The translations under genes and the position numbers were made by a program. 64,000 bases of DNA, from contig CALFWO010000062.1 in the NCBI GenBank assembly GCA_937928045.1, positions 1 to 64,000 of the forward strand, written 5' to 3'. Source of the DNA: an uncultured Saprospiraceae bacterium. GTDB taxonomy: Bacteria; Bacteroidota; Bacteroidia; Chitinophagales; Saprospiraceae. Under the pieces are notes generated by a model. That model saw nothing but the letters and a program-made list of their open reading frames with translations, did no database searches and was not told the DNA's origin. The stretch's first letter is position 1; the number at the start of each line of letters is the position of its first letter. Shown here in pieces: positions 26,530-34,705 of this stretch.

Positions 26530-27348
26530 ATGAATTTTTGGGACTACCCTCTTCTTCGATTTAGCAACGTCGTTGTTACTCCAATGGATATTTTGGAGAT
26601 CATTATTATTCTTCTCATAGCTAGAGGTTTAGTTTGGTTACTATCAAAAGTTCTATTTAAACGGGTTTTTTCACGAAATAAGGTTGACAAAGGGAGACAA
26701 CTTGCCCTACTGCAGCTTGTCAGGTATGTCATTTATACTTTTACACTTCTAGTCTGTCTTCAATCCCTTGAGATTAGTTTGTCATTATTATTGGCTGGGT
26801 CAGCCGCACTTCTTGTTGGTCTTGGACTTGGTCTACAACAGACATTCAATGACCTGTTTTCAGGAATTATACTATTGGGAGAAGGAACAGTTGAAGTGGA
26901 TGATGTCCTCGAGGTGGATGGAATAGTCGGAAGAGTTGTTGGCATTGGTCTTCGGACTTCTAAAATGGTTACACGTGACGGTATTGATTTAATCTTGCCA
27001 AACTCCAAACTGGTTACAGACAAAGTAATTAATTGGAGTCATTTCCAATCTTCAGCAAGGTTCCAAGTCAATGTGGGAGTCGCCTACTCTAGTGATATCG
27101 AACTGGTATCAAAATTACTATTGGATGCCACAAAGAATCACCCAGGAGTGATGGATAGTCCACCAGCTTCTATTATGTTTAAAGATTTTGGATCTTCCTC
27201 ATTAGATTTTATTTTACACTTTTATAGTAAGGATTTCTGGGATATCGAATACATAAAAAGTGATTTGAGAAAGAAAATATTCAAGTCATTCAAAGAAAAC
27301 AGCGTTGAAATTCCATTTCCTCAACGAGAAGTTTGGATGAAGAGTTAA
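26530..27348 (+). CDS. MscS family mechanosensitive ion channel
   Basis: The 272-residue inner-membrane protein is a small-type MscS. It has helices at about 20-42 and 58-80, then the Gly/Ala-rich pore helix (about 86-116; LLAGSAALLVGLGLGLQ). The beta domain follows (LGEGTVEVDDVLEVDGIVGRVVGIGLRTSKMVTRDGIDLILPNSKLV) and the alpha/beta C-terminal cage domain ends IPFPQREVWMK. Such channels release solutes on hypo-osmotic shock. It follows the 54-residue membrane protein by 43 bp. No accessory extracytoplasmic domain is fused. Confidence 0.94.
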   Translation: MNFWDYPLLRFSNVVVTPMDILEIIIILLIARGLVWLLSKVLFKRVFSRNKVDKGRQLALLQLVRYVIYTFTLLVCLQSLEISLSLLLAGSAALLVGLGLGLQQTFNDLFSGIILLGEGTVEVDDVLEVDGIVGRVVGIGLRTSKMVTRDGIDLILPNSKLVTDKVINWSHFQSSARFQVNVGVAYSSDIELVSKLLLDATKNHPGVMDSPPASIMFKDFGSSSLDFILHFYSKDFWDIEYIKSDLRKKIFKSFKENSVEIPFPQREVWMKS

Positions 27349-27407
27349 ATGACTTTTAAATCAAAAGGACAATAGAACATATTTTCAACTCCATCGTCAT
27401 ATTCAGT

Positions 27408-28334
27408 ATGAATTACCTTCTGATATTTCTTACCATTTCAATAATTTCCTGTAAAAAAGTAGTTTCAACCAAAGTCACAGATGAACTCAAAAAATCTAAT
27501 TGTGAAATCAAAGATTATAGAGATCAGAAAATAACTGGAAGAGACAAGGTCATCGGTTTAACTTTCTTGTGTAATGATCAAAAAGATTCTTCAACCTACT
27601 TATTCCAAAGTAATAATCCTTTTCGCAAATTAGGCCTAAAAGAAATTAACGTTGATGATCAAAAAGGAACCGCTAATTTCGACTTAGAAAGTGAATCGTT
27701 CAAAAGTTTAAACAGCAAACTAGGAAATCAGTTATCCCAAGAATTTTCTCAAATTAAACTTACAAAGGCTTCTTCAATTTTATCAGCTGATCACGATACT
27801 GAATTTGCAACAGTATTAACTTACCTGAATGTTTTGGGTTATGTAAAACCCAATGTTGAATCCTCCATCTACTCCCCTTCTCAACTCATTGTTCTAGATA
27901 ATAAAGGTAATGAAATCTACAATCAGCTTTCCACCAACTATTTACTAACAAATCCAGGAATTGAAAAGGAAAGTAATTTGCTATTCTTTAACAGAAAAAA
28001 CTCCACTTCAAAAGAACCAATAGAAGGATTTGAGATAGTAGATTTGACATCGAAACAGACGATTTATGAATATTCACTGCTTCCCAATTTTAAAATGTCA
28101 GGAAATATTCTAAAGTCCGCTAACTACATCGTATTTGAAGGGAAAAAGTGGCCAAACTTGTATTTTTATGCTTACAACATAAAAACTAGAAAACTGTCCA
28201 TGGATATAATTTTACAAAACCAAGGTTTTATTCCTTTACGAATTGAAGGAGAAAAACTCATTTTATTAAAAACATCCAAAGACGGAAAAGAGTTAAAGTC
28301 AATGTTGTTTTCCACGTTCAAAGAAATAGATTAA
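27408..28334 (+). CDS. Putative lipoprotein of unknown function
   Basis: The 308-residue protein has a lipoprotein signal MNYLLIFLTISIISCKK (Cys15 as the acylated residue). The body is rich in beta strands with no membrane segments and shows repeated short turns such as NKGNEIYNQ and SKDGKELKS, resembling a propeller or all-beta fold. I do not recognise a family and see no catalytic motif. It lies between mscS (59 bp) and an S41 peptidase gene (17 bp), so it may be co-transcribed with the peptidase. Confidence 0.75.
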   Translation: MNYLLIFLTISIISCKKVVSTKVTDELKKSNCEIKDYRDQKITGRDKVIGLTFLCNDQKDSSTYLFQSNNPFRKLGLKEINVDDQKGTANFDLESESFKSLNSKLGNQLSQEFSQIKLTKASSILSADHDTEFATVLTYLNVLGYVKPNVESSIYSPSQLIVLDNKGNEIYNQLSTNYLLTNPGIEKESNLLFFNRKNSTSKEPIEGFEIVDLTSKQTIYEYSLLPNFKMSGNILKSANYIVFEGKKWPNLYFYAYNIKTRKLSMDIILQNQGFIPLRIEGEKLILLKTSKDGKELKSMLFSTFKEID

Positions 28335-28351
28335 TTCTTAAAATTCGTTAT

Positions 28352-29887
28352 ATGCCAAATGGTCTAAATTTTATTATGTTCAGAAATAGTCTTAAAGCAA
28401 TTTATTGCTTCTTTTTGTTCATTTCCATATCAGCAATTGCTATTGCACAATCGGAAGAGACTTACAATCTTCTTGAAGTTAAAGAAGATCTAAGCGTCGC
28501 CAAGGAGGTATTTTATAATTTCCACCCCAGACCTTTTCAATGGTACCCGAAAGATAGTTTTGACTTAATGTGGCAAGTTGCTGAAGCATCTTTAAAACCC
28601 TCGATGACTTCTGCCGAAGTACAGGACTTATTATATCCAATTTTCAGAAAACTAGGATGTGGACATTCCAGAGTTTATCAATCGCAAAAAGAAACGAAGC
28701 GCTTAAAAAAAGCTTATAAAAAAGGAGCGGTAAGAAAAAAACTTCCCTTTAGTATTAAATCGATTGATGAAAAGACTTATGTGAATAAATATTTTTTGGA
28801 GGATAGTTTAATTCGAAAAGGAGATCAACTTTTAAGTATTAATAATATTCCGATTGAAAACATTAAAAATAACCTCAGTAGATTTGTTGCTTCTGATGGG
28901 TTGAATGAGACACATTTTGATAAAAGTATAGAGAAAAACTTCATTGGCTATTACCACAGGGATATGGGCTATAGCGACAAGTATGAAATAAACATTATAG
29001 ATAGCTTAGGAATCGAACGGAAAATCAGCCTCGATCCTTATTTAGTTTCTAAGGAACTTAGTAAGCAAAGGAAAAAAGACAAGAAGAAAAAAGTTGATGT
29101 TTCAACAAAGATGAAACAACCTGCCAAGTACACTACGTTGCTAAAAAAAGGCAACTATAGATTTCTGAGATCAAAGAAAGATACCTCTGTGGTAGTACTC
29201 AGAATTCCTGCATTTAGTGGAAAAGATGGAAAAAAAATATACAAGAAGGCTTATAAAATCATTGAGGAAGACAAAAGCATTAAAAACTTAGTGATTGATT
29301 TAAGAGGCAACGGAGGTGGCGATGCATCAGAATCTTGGTTTCTAACAAGAACCTTGTCCACTGAGACTTTTCAAACAGACATTTCTCGTAGAAAAGAGTT
29401 GCCAAAAACAACAGCCGAATATATGAGTGCAAATAAAATAACACTTTTTTTAGTTCGTACCAAAATGAGCTTTGTTGGTAAAAAAGAAAAAACTGAAGAT
29501 TTTTACAAAAGAAACATTTTTTTCCCTCCTCATCCTAAGCACAGATATGAAGGAGAATTGTATGTTCTTATAGATGGATATTCATTTTCAGCATCGTCAG
29601 TTGTGGCCTCATATTTAAAAGACAATAATCGAGCAGTTTTCATTGGTGAAGAAACTGGCGGAGGTATGCATGGAACGAATGCAATGCATTCTCCCAGTGT
29701 ATATCTACCCAATACAGAAATTAGAATTCGATTTGGCTCGTGGGCTTTAGATCAAATTGTAAAGGATGGAATTCCTGGCCGAGGAGTATTTCCTGATTAT
29801 GAAACAAAAAATAACTTGGAAGACTTCTTGGAGAACCGTGATGTTGAAATGGAAAAAGTCTACGAATTGATCAGCAAAAAATCTTAA
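28352..29887 (+). CDS. S41 family (C-terminal processing-like) peptidase, secreted
   Basis: The 511-residue exported serine protease has a signal peptide ending SAIAIAQ. The start could be ATG 28352 or ATG 28376 (MFRNSLKAIY), and the second gives a more standard signal peptide. A helical N-domain is followed by a PDZ-like segment (DSLIRKGDQLLSINNIPIENI) and the S41 catalytic core with LVIDLRGNGGGDASE. The presumed nucleophile is Ser413 in DGYSFSASS, and IGEETGGG follows. A long Lys-rich insertion (about 225-260) separates PDZ and core. Substrate is unknown. It is 17 bp after a lipoprotein gene. Confidence 0.88.
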   Translation: MPNGLNFIMFRNSLKAIYCFFLFISISAIAIAQSEETYNLLEVKEDLSVAKEVFYNFHPRPFQWYPKDSFDLMWQVAEASLKPSMTSAEVQDLLYPIFRKLGCGHSRVYQSQKETKRLKKAYKKGAVRKKLPFSIKSIDEKTYVNKYFLEDSLIRKGDQLLSINNIPIENIKNNLSRFVASDGLNETHFDKSIEKNFIGYYHRDMGYSDKYEINIIDSLGIERKISLDPYLVSKELSKQRKKDKKKKVDVSTKMKQPAKYTTLLKKGNYRFLRSKKDTSVVVLRIPAFSGKDGKKIYKKAYKIIEEDKSIKNLVIDLRGNGGGDASESWFLTRTLSTETFQTDISRRKELPKTTAEYMSANKITLFLVRTKMSFVGKKEKTEDFYKRNIFFPPHPKHRYEGELYVLIDGYSFSASSVVASYLKDNNRAVFIGEETGGGMHGTNAMHSPSVYLPNTEIRIRFGSWALDQIVKDGIPGRGVFPDYETKNNLEDFLENRDVEMEKVYELISKKS

Positions 29888-29891
29888 AATT

Positions 29892-30683
29892 CTATTCAAT
29901 AAGTTTCTGCCAACCCTCACAATAGTAGGTGGTTCTTCCAGCAACTTTAGTGACTTTTACCAATCCATAATTTTTCTTTGGTTTGTTTCCTTCAACTCTC
30001 CAATCCCAAAACCAATTGGATGGATAGGACTTGTAATGTGCATAACGCTCAATGGCCTCGGATAACATACTTTGCATTTCTTTGTGTATCGATGCTAACT
30101 TTTTTTTATCTAACGCACCTGATTTAGATGCAGGATGAATTCTGGTATTGTACAAAATAGCGTCAGCATATAGATTCCCCACCCCTGCTAAAATTTTCTG
30201 ATTCAATAAAAGCCCTTTGATACTTACCTTTTTTCCTACCGCCTTATGAACAAAATTTTCAAGGGAAATATCCAAAGCATCTGGTCCCAATTTAGATTCA
30301 GCAATGTATTCTTCAAGGTCATCTAAATAAAGTATCCTTGCAAATTTCCTAGGGCAATCAAAGCCCAAATATGATCCGTCCATAAATTCAAAGCGAAACC
30401 TTTCATGCCTTGGAATTTCTGATTTAAGCTTATAGGATTTTAAATCTCCTGTCATTCCAAAATGAAGCAATACATGGTGTCCATTATCAAGTTCAGCAAA
30501 TAGATATTTCCCACGTCGTATGGAACCTATGAATGTACCACCCTTAATCTTTTGACTAAATCTTCTTCCGGTCATATTTCTGAAGATCTTATCATCCGAA
30601 ACCTTCACTTTAGCGATTTTTTTGTTTAGTCCATGCTTTTCAAAATATAACTTGAAGGTATTCACCTCTGGCAACTCCGGCAT
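29892..30683 (-). CDS. Fpg/Nei family DNA glycosylase with degenerate zinc finger
   Basis: This base-excision repair enzyme of 263 residues has the invariant N-terminus (M)PELPEV, where Pro2 is the catalytic nucleophile and Glu3 its partner. It also has a RRGKYL lysine and HFGMTG, and the helix-two-turn-helix NQKILAGVGNLYADAILY. The Fpg C-terminal finger normally has four Cys (CxxC...CxxC). Here the region reads NYGLVKVTKVAGRTTYYCEGW, shown only to mark that Cys255 alone remains, so zinc cannot be bound classically. It may be a zincless-finger enzyme. Fpg versus Nei specificity cannot be decided from the sequence. It is convergent with the S41 gene. Confidence 0.9.
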   Translation of the reverse strand: MPELPEVNTFKLYFEKHGLNKKIAKVKVSDDKIFRNMTGRRFSQKIKGGTFIGSIRRGKYLFAELDNGHHVLLHFGMTGDLKSYKLKSEIPRHERFRFEFMDGSYLGFDCPRKFARILYLDDLEEYIAESKLGPDALDISLENFVHKAVGKKVSIKGLLLNQKILAGVGNLYADAILYNTRIHPASKSGALDKKKLASIHKEMQSMLSEAIERYAHYKSYPSNWFWDWRVEGNKPKKNYGLVKVTKVAGRTTYYCEGWQKLIE

Positions 30684-30822
30684 AAGCTTTTATTTGTTAT
30701 CGGCAAATTAACGGAAAAATCTAAAGCAATAAGCTGAATTAAAGGAAATTGAAAGTGTCAACCGCTATTTTTGTATCTTTTCAAATATATCACAGTTATA
30801 CTTCCAAATCATCAGAACGACA

Positions 30823-31398
30823 ATGGGCCAAAGCGCATTTCTAAAAAAAACAAGTAGAAATGAAGATTCAGAAATGATTCGGCAGGCGAAGGAACGTCCA
30901 GAGATGTTCAAACCATTGTATCTCAAGTATTATGAACAAATTTTTCGCTTCATATTGGCTAGGACTAATGACAAGCAGGCCTCTGCGGATATTTGTTCGG
31001 AGGTATTTTATTCAGCCATGAAAAAGATTCAAAATTATGAAGATAGAGGTTTTCCATTTTCCTCTTGGCTTTATCGTATGGCGATAAATGAAAGTTATGA
31101 TTATTTTAAAAATGCCGCCAAAAAGAGATACGTATTAATCGAAGGACCAGTTGAAAATCAACTTTTTGAAGAAATAGAATTTACAACGCCGGACAACAAT
31201 CAACATATCTTAAAAACAGCATTGAGAACATTAAAAGAGAAAGAGTTAAGTATTATAGAACTAAGATTTTTTGAAAAAAAATCATTTAAGGAAATAGGAT
31301 ACTTTTTCAATATCACAGAAAACAACGCCAAGGTGAGAACTTATAGGGTCTTAGATAAATTAAAAACTACAATTAGTAGCCTTAGAAATGAAAAATAA
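30823..31398 (+). CDS. ECF-type RNA polymerase sigma factor
   Basis: The 191-residue protein has sigma region 2 (about 30-95; YLKYYEQIFRFILART..ASADICSEVF and PFSSWLYRMAINESYDYF). Sigma region 4 follows (about 135-188; LKEKELSIIELRFFEKKSFKEIGYFFNITENNAKVR). It belongs to the extracytoplasmic function class. The 3' end overlaps the next gene by 11 bases. That gene encodes a single-helix membrane protein with a TonB domain and probably acts as its anti-sigma partner. A TATTTTTG -7-like box lies about 50 bp upstream. The two downstream secretion genes are plausible targets. Confidence 0.92.
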   Translation: MGQSAFLKKTSRNEDSEMIRQAKERPEMFKPLYLKYYEQIFRFILARTNDKQASADICSEVFYSAMKKIQNYEDRGFPFSSWLYRMAINESYDYFKNAAKKRYVLIEGPVENQLFEEIEFTTPDNNQHILKTALRTLKEKELSIIELRFFEKKSFKEIGYFFNITENNAKVRTYRVLDKLKTTISSLRNEK

Positions 31399-32146
31399 GA
31401 TTGAAATAATTAATACTAAGCCGAAAGTTACCAAATCTGAGTTGGAAGCGTTCATGGATTTTGATGCCCTGTTAGATCAAGGCAAAGTCAACGCAACAAG
31501 CAACGAAGCTCCTCGAAAAACACTGCCTTTATTTTCGCTCTTCTTCCTTGGTCTATTGGTTCTATGCTTAGCAGGGTACCTCTATTTACGACCATCAAAT
31601 CAAGAAATTATTGATATTCCAATTAAGGAAAAAGAAATTTCTTCAATTCCAAATGATGTAATCTCAATAGAAGCCATTGCGGAAGAAGTCTCAAGTCAAT
31701 CAGAAAATAACCCTCAAAAAGATCAATCAAATAATCAAAAAACGCCATTAACTAAAAAAGACCAAAAGACCAACAGTAGTCAAAAGAGTAACGCCATAAT
31801 CAAAGAAAAAACTGAGATTACTCCTTTACCAGAAAGTGGATATGAATTTATAGAAGCTAAACCTACTTCAGGAATGAAAGATCTTTATTTATATTTCGCT
31901 AAAGAATTAAAGTATCCAAAACATTTGGAATCCGAAAAAATTGAAGGAGAAGTTCTGGTTAATTTCACCATTGATAAATTAGGAAAAATAAGAAATCTCA
32001 AAATTGAAAAATCGCTTGGTTCCTCTTTTGACCAAGAAGCAATTCGAGTCATCGAAAAAATGCCAGAATGGATACCTGCAACAATCAATGGTACCAAGAT
32101 TGATAGTAAGCTTTCCATTCCGCTCTATTTCAATATCGAAAACTAA
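31388..32146 (+). CDS. Single-pass membrane protein with periplasmic TonB C-terminal domain (anti-sigma-like)
   Basis: The 252-residue protein has a cytoplasmic N-terminus of about 45 residues, one helix (about 46-67), and a low-complexity Lys/Gln/Ser periplasmic linker (about 70-145). The TonB C-terminal domain (about 165-250) includes YPKHLESEKIEGEVLVNFTIDKLGKI and AIRVIEKMPEWIPA. Overlap with the sigma gene suggests the cytoplasmic tail restrains the sigma factor while the TonB domain contacts an outer-membrane barrel. That arrangement would transmit the state of the outer membrane to transcription. The TonB domain is clear; the anti-sigma role is inferred from position and topology. Confidence 0.85.
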   Translation: MKNKIEIINTKPKVTKSELEAFMDFDALLDQGKVNATSNEAPRKTLPLFSLFFLGLLVLCLAGYLYLRPSNQEIIDIPIKEKEISSIPNDVISIEAIAEEVSSQSENNPQKDQSNNQKTPLTKKDQKTNSSQKSNAIIKEKTEITPLPESGYEFIEAKPTSGMKDLYLYFAKELKYPKHLESEKIEGEVLVNFTIDKLGKIRNLKIEKSLGSSFDQEAIRVIEKMPEWIPATINGTKIDSKLSIPLYFNIEN

Positions 32147-32181
32147 TACCTCGATATAACTATCACAATAAATATTCAGCT

Positions 32182-34701
32182 ATGACTTATAATACAAACT
32201 ACATTATAATTTGCATCCTCCTGCTGTTTGGAAAGGGAATGCAAGCACAAATTTTCGACAGCATTCAAATTGTAGACTCCCTAAATATTACTAATGCTTC
32301 ATTTGAATTAGCCGAACTAAATAACGATGGACAAATTGATGTATTCATCAGAGGAATTGATTCCACAGGAAGTCAATTATCCTATGTACTGTCAAGACCA
32401 ATGAGCGACGATTCTATAACTGCCGCCACTTTTCAAAAATTCAATTCTAATCTTGATAGTCTACAAACTGGAAAATTTGTTTTTGCGGATGTAGACAATG
32501 ACAACTTTCTTGACATTGTATTATCTGGATCACGCAATGGAATTCCTAATACACAACTCTACTACGGAACAGATAGTTTTGAATTCGAAGATCCGATCAA
32601 TATTTCGAATCTAAATGCTAATATGATAGAAATCGCTGATTTAAATTCTGATGGCTATAAGGAGATATTGCTCTCAGGAATCAACTTAGGGGGAGTTCCA
32701 GAATTTCAATTGTTTAACAACTTGCTAGATCAATTAGTTCCGGTGGATACATTAGATTTGATTGGTTTAGTCAATGGCAGTATTTCCGCTTTTGATTTCA
32801 ACAATGATGCTAAAAAGGATATTCTTTATCACGGGGTTGATGCCACTAATATTCCTCAAACTTTTCTGTATATCAATTCAGATAATTTTGAATTCCACCA
32901 GATTCCATCTGGCATTTTGGGAACAACAAATGGCAATTTAGAAATCAGTGAAATTAATGGCGATACACTTGCAGATATATTAATTCACGGAGAAAATGAG
33001 ATGGGAGAACGATTTACAAAAATTTTCCAAAACGAAGGAGATGGTTTTTCAGAACTCCCATCAATGTTGCCTGGAATTTCTAATGGACAACTATTATTTG
33101 CTGACATTAATGCTGATGGATCAAGTGATGTCGTTTGTAAAGGAATTAATGATGCTGGAGAAATCATAAATCAAGTATACTTTAATGATAACCTTTCTGG
33201 GTTTAATATTGCCTTTGACACCAGTAGTCTTCAAAACATTCATCAACAATTTGGGCATTTGGATTGTGATGGAAATCTTGATGCTGTTCAAAGCTCAGAT
33301 AGCTTAGGATTCACAAGCGTCAAGTTTTTATTAAATAATACGATAAATGATAATTCAGGTCCAATTCGCCCTTCAGAACATGCTGCAATTGTATTGCCTA
33401 ACAAAGTAATAATTGTATGGGATGACATGTTTGACGCAGTTTCCCGACCTGGAAGTTTAACATCAGATTTATTCGTTCGGCGAATTGCTCAAGACACTTT
33501 TGTATCTTCTCCTAATTTTCTATTGGAGGGAAATGAAAGAATGTTAGTGAAACATGGAAATCAAGGCTACTCGAGATCGACAGAAATCAATGACTTAACT
33601 AATCAAGGTCTTTATCAATATGGAATTCAAGCCTTAGACAATTCTTATATGGCAAAAAATGTATTTTGTTCCGAAGGCCCAGGTTCATTAAATCTAATTG
33701 CAACCGGCATTTTTCGAGTATGCGATGAATCTCAAGCACTTGTCGACACCATCAAGGCTTGCGAAGGCAACATGATAACCTTGCCATCCAATGGTATAAT
33801 GGCTTATTATTCAACATTATCTGGAATTCTCGGAATTGGAGAAGATGTTCAATACACCGTTGCCGAAAATGATATTATTTACTTTGGCACTATGGGATCA
33901 TTAGACTGTGCTGACCAAGGAATTATTTACATCGATGCTCTGGAAGATCAAGAACCTTTAAATGAACTGGAGGATATTGAAATATGTGCTGATGAGTTTA
34001 TTGAAATTGAATTTACGGGGTCCTATGATTCGCTTTTCTGGACAATAGCCTCTACTGGTGAACAATTTGATATCCCTAGCATAGAAATTAGTACGCCCCA
34101 AGATGAGCAAGTATTTTTAGAAGTATTCTCGGGAGGATGTCAGTTGTTTGATACCATGAATATCGATGTTCAATTAATTTCAGTAAATACTGATCCAAAT
34201 ACCTACATGATTCAACTTGGTGAATCCATTGAACTAAACGCCAGCGGTGCTGATTTTTATCTTTGGAAACCTGAAAATTTAATTGACCTCAATGGAATAC
34301 CAAATCCTGTAGTTACACCAAATGTTACAACTACTTTTATTGTAGAAGGAATTAATGACTTCGGATGTAGGGACACTGCTTCCATATTAGTTATTGTAAA
34401 TTCGCAGAATTGGGCTCCGACCTTGTTTACTCCAAATGGCGATGGTAAAAATGATTTCTTTAGAATTTATGGAACCTATTTTCCAAAGGATCTTGATTTC
34501 TTCATTTATAATCGAACTGGACAGTTAGTTTTTCAAACTGATAATTCAGCTGCAATTGCTGGAAATGGTTGGAATGGAACCAAGGATGGAAAAGAGCAGC
34601 CAACGGGAGTATACTTTTGGAAAATTAATGGTACTTCAAATAATGGTGAACCACTATTGATTAATGGTAAAAAAACAGGAGCAGTACATCTAGTGAGGTA
34701 A
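32182..34701 (+). CDS. FG-GAP/VCBS repeat surface protein with T9SS type B sorting domain
   Basis: The 839-residue exported protein has a signal peptide ending KGMQAQ. Five or more FG-GAP/VCBS-type calcium-binding repeats follow, with D-x-D/N-x-D-G loops such as LNNDGQIDVF, VDNDNFLDIV, LNSDGYKEIL, FNNDAKKDIL and INADGSSDVV, making an integrin-alpha-like propeller. Fibronectin/Ig-like segments come next, and a CHU_C type B sorting domain begins at LFTPNGDGKNDFF and ends with GAVHLVR. It is 35 bp after the TonB-domain gene and 4 bp before the PorP-OmpA gene, so it is probably the cargo of that barrel. Confidence 0.92.
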   Translation: MTYNTNYIIICILLLFGKGMQAQIFDSIQIVDSLNITNASFELAELNNDGQIDVFIRGIDSTGSQLSYVLSRPMSDDSITAATFQKFNSNLDSLQTGKFVFADVDNDNFLDIVLSGSRNGIPNTQLYYGTDSFEFEDPINISNLNANMIEIADLNSDGYKEILLSGINLGGVPEFQLFNNLLDQLVPVDTLDLIGLVNGSISAFDFNNDAKKDILYHGVDATNIPQTFLYINSDNFEFHQIPSGILGTTNGNLEISEINGDTLADILIHGENEMGERFTKIFQNEGDGFSELPSMLPGISNGQLLFADINADGSSDVVCKGINDAGEIINQVYFNDNLSGFNIAFDTSSLQNIHQQFGHLDCDGNLDAVQSSDSLGFTSVKFLLNNTINDNSGPIRPSEHAAIVLPNKVIIVWDDMFDAVSRPGSLTSDLFVRRIAQDTFVSSPNFLLEGNERMLVKHGNQGYSRSTEINDLTNQGLYQYGIQALDNSYMAKNVFCSEGPGSLNLIATGIFRVCDESQALVDTIKACEGNMITLPSNGIMAYYSTLSGILGIGEDVQYTVAENDIIYFGTMGSLDCADQGIIYIDALEDQEPLNELEDIEICADEFIEIEFTGSYDSLFWTIASTGEQFDIPSIEISTPQDEQVFLEVFSGGCQLFDTMNIDVQLISVNTDPNTYMIQLGESIELNASGADFYLWKPENLIDLNGIPNPVVTPNVTTTFIVEGINDFGCRDTASILVIVNSQNWAPTLFTPNGDGKNDFFRIYGTYFPKDLDFFIYNRTGQLVFQTDNSAAIAGNGWNGTKDGKEQPTGVYFWKINGTSNNGEPLLINGKKTGAVHLVR

Positions 34702-34705
34702 GCTA

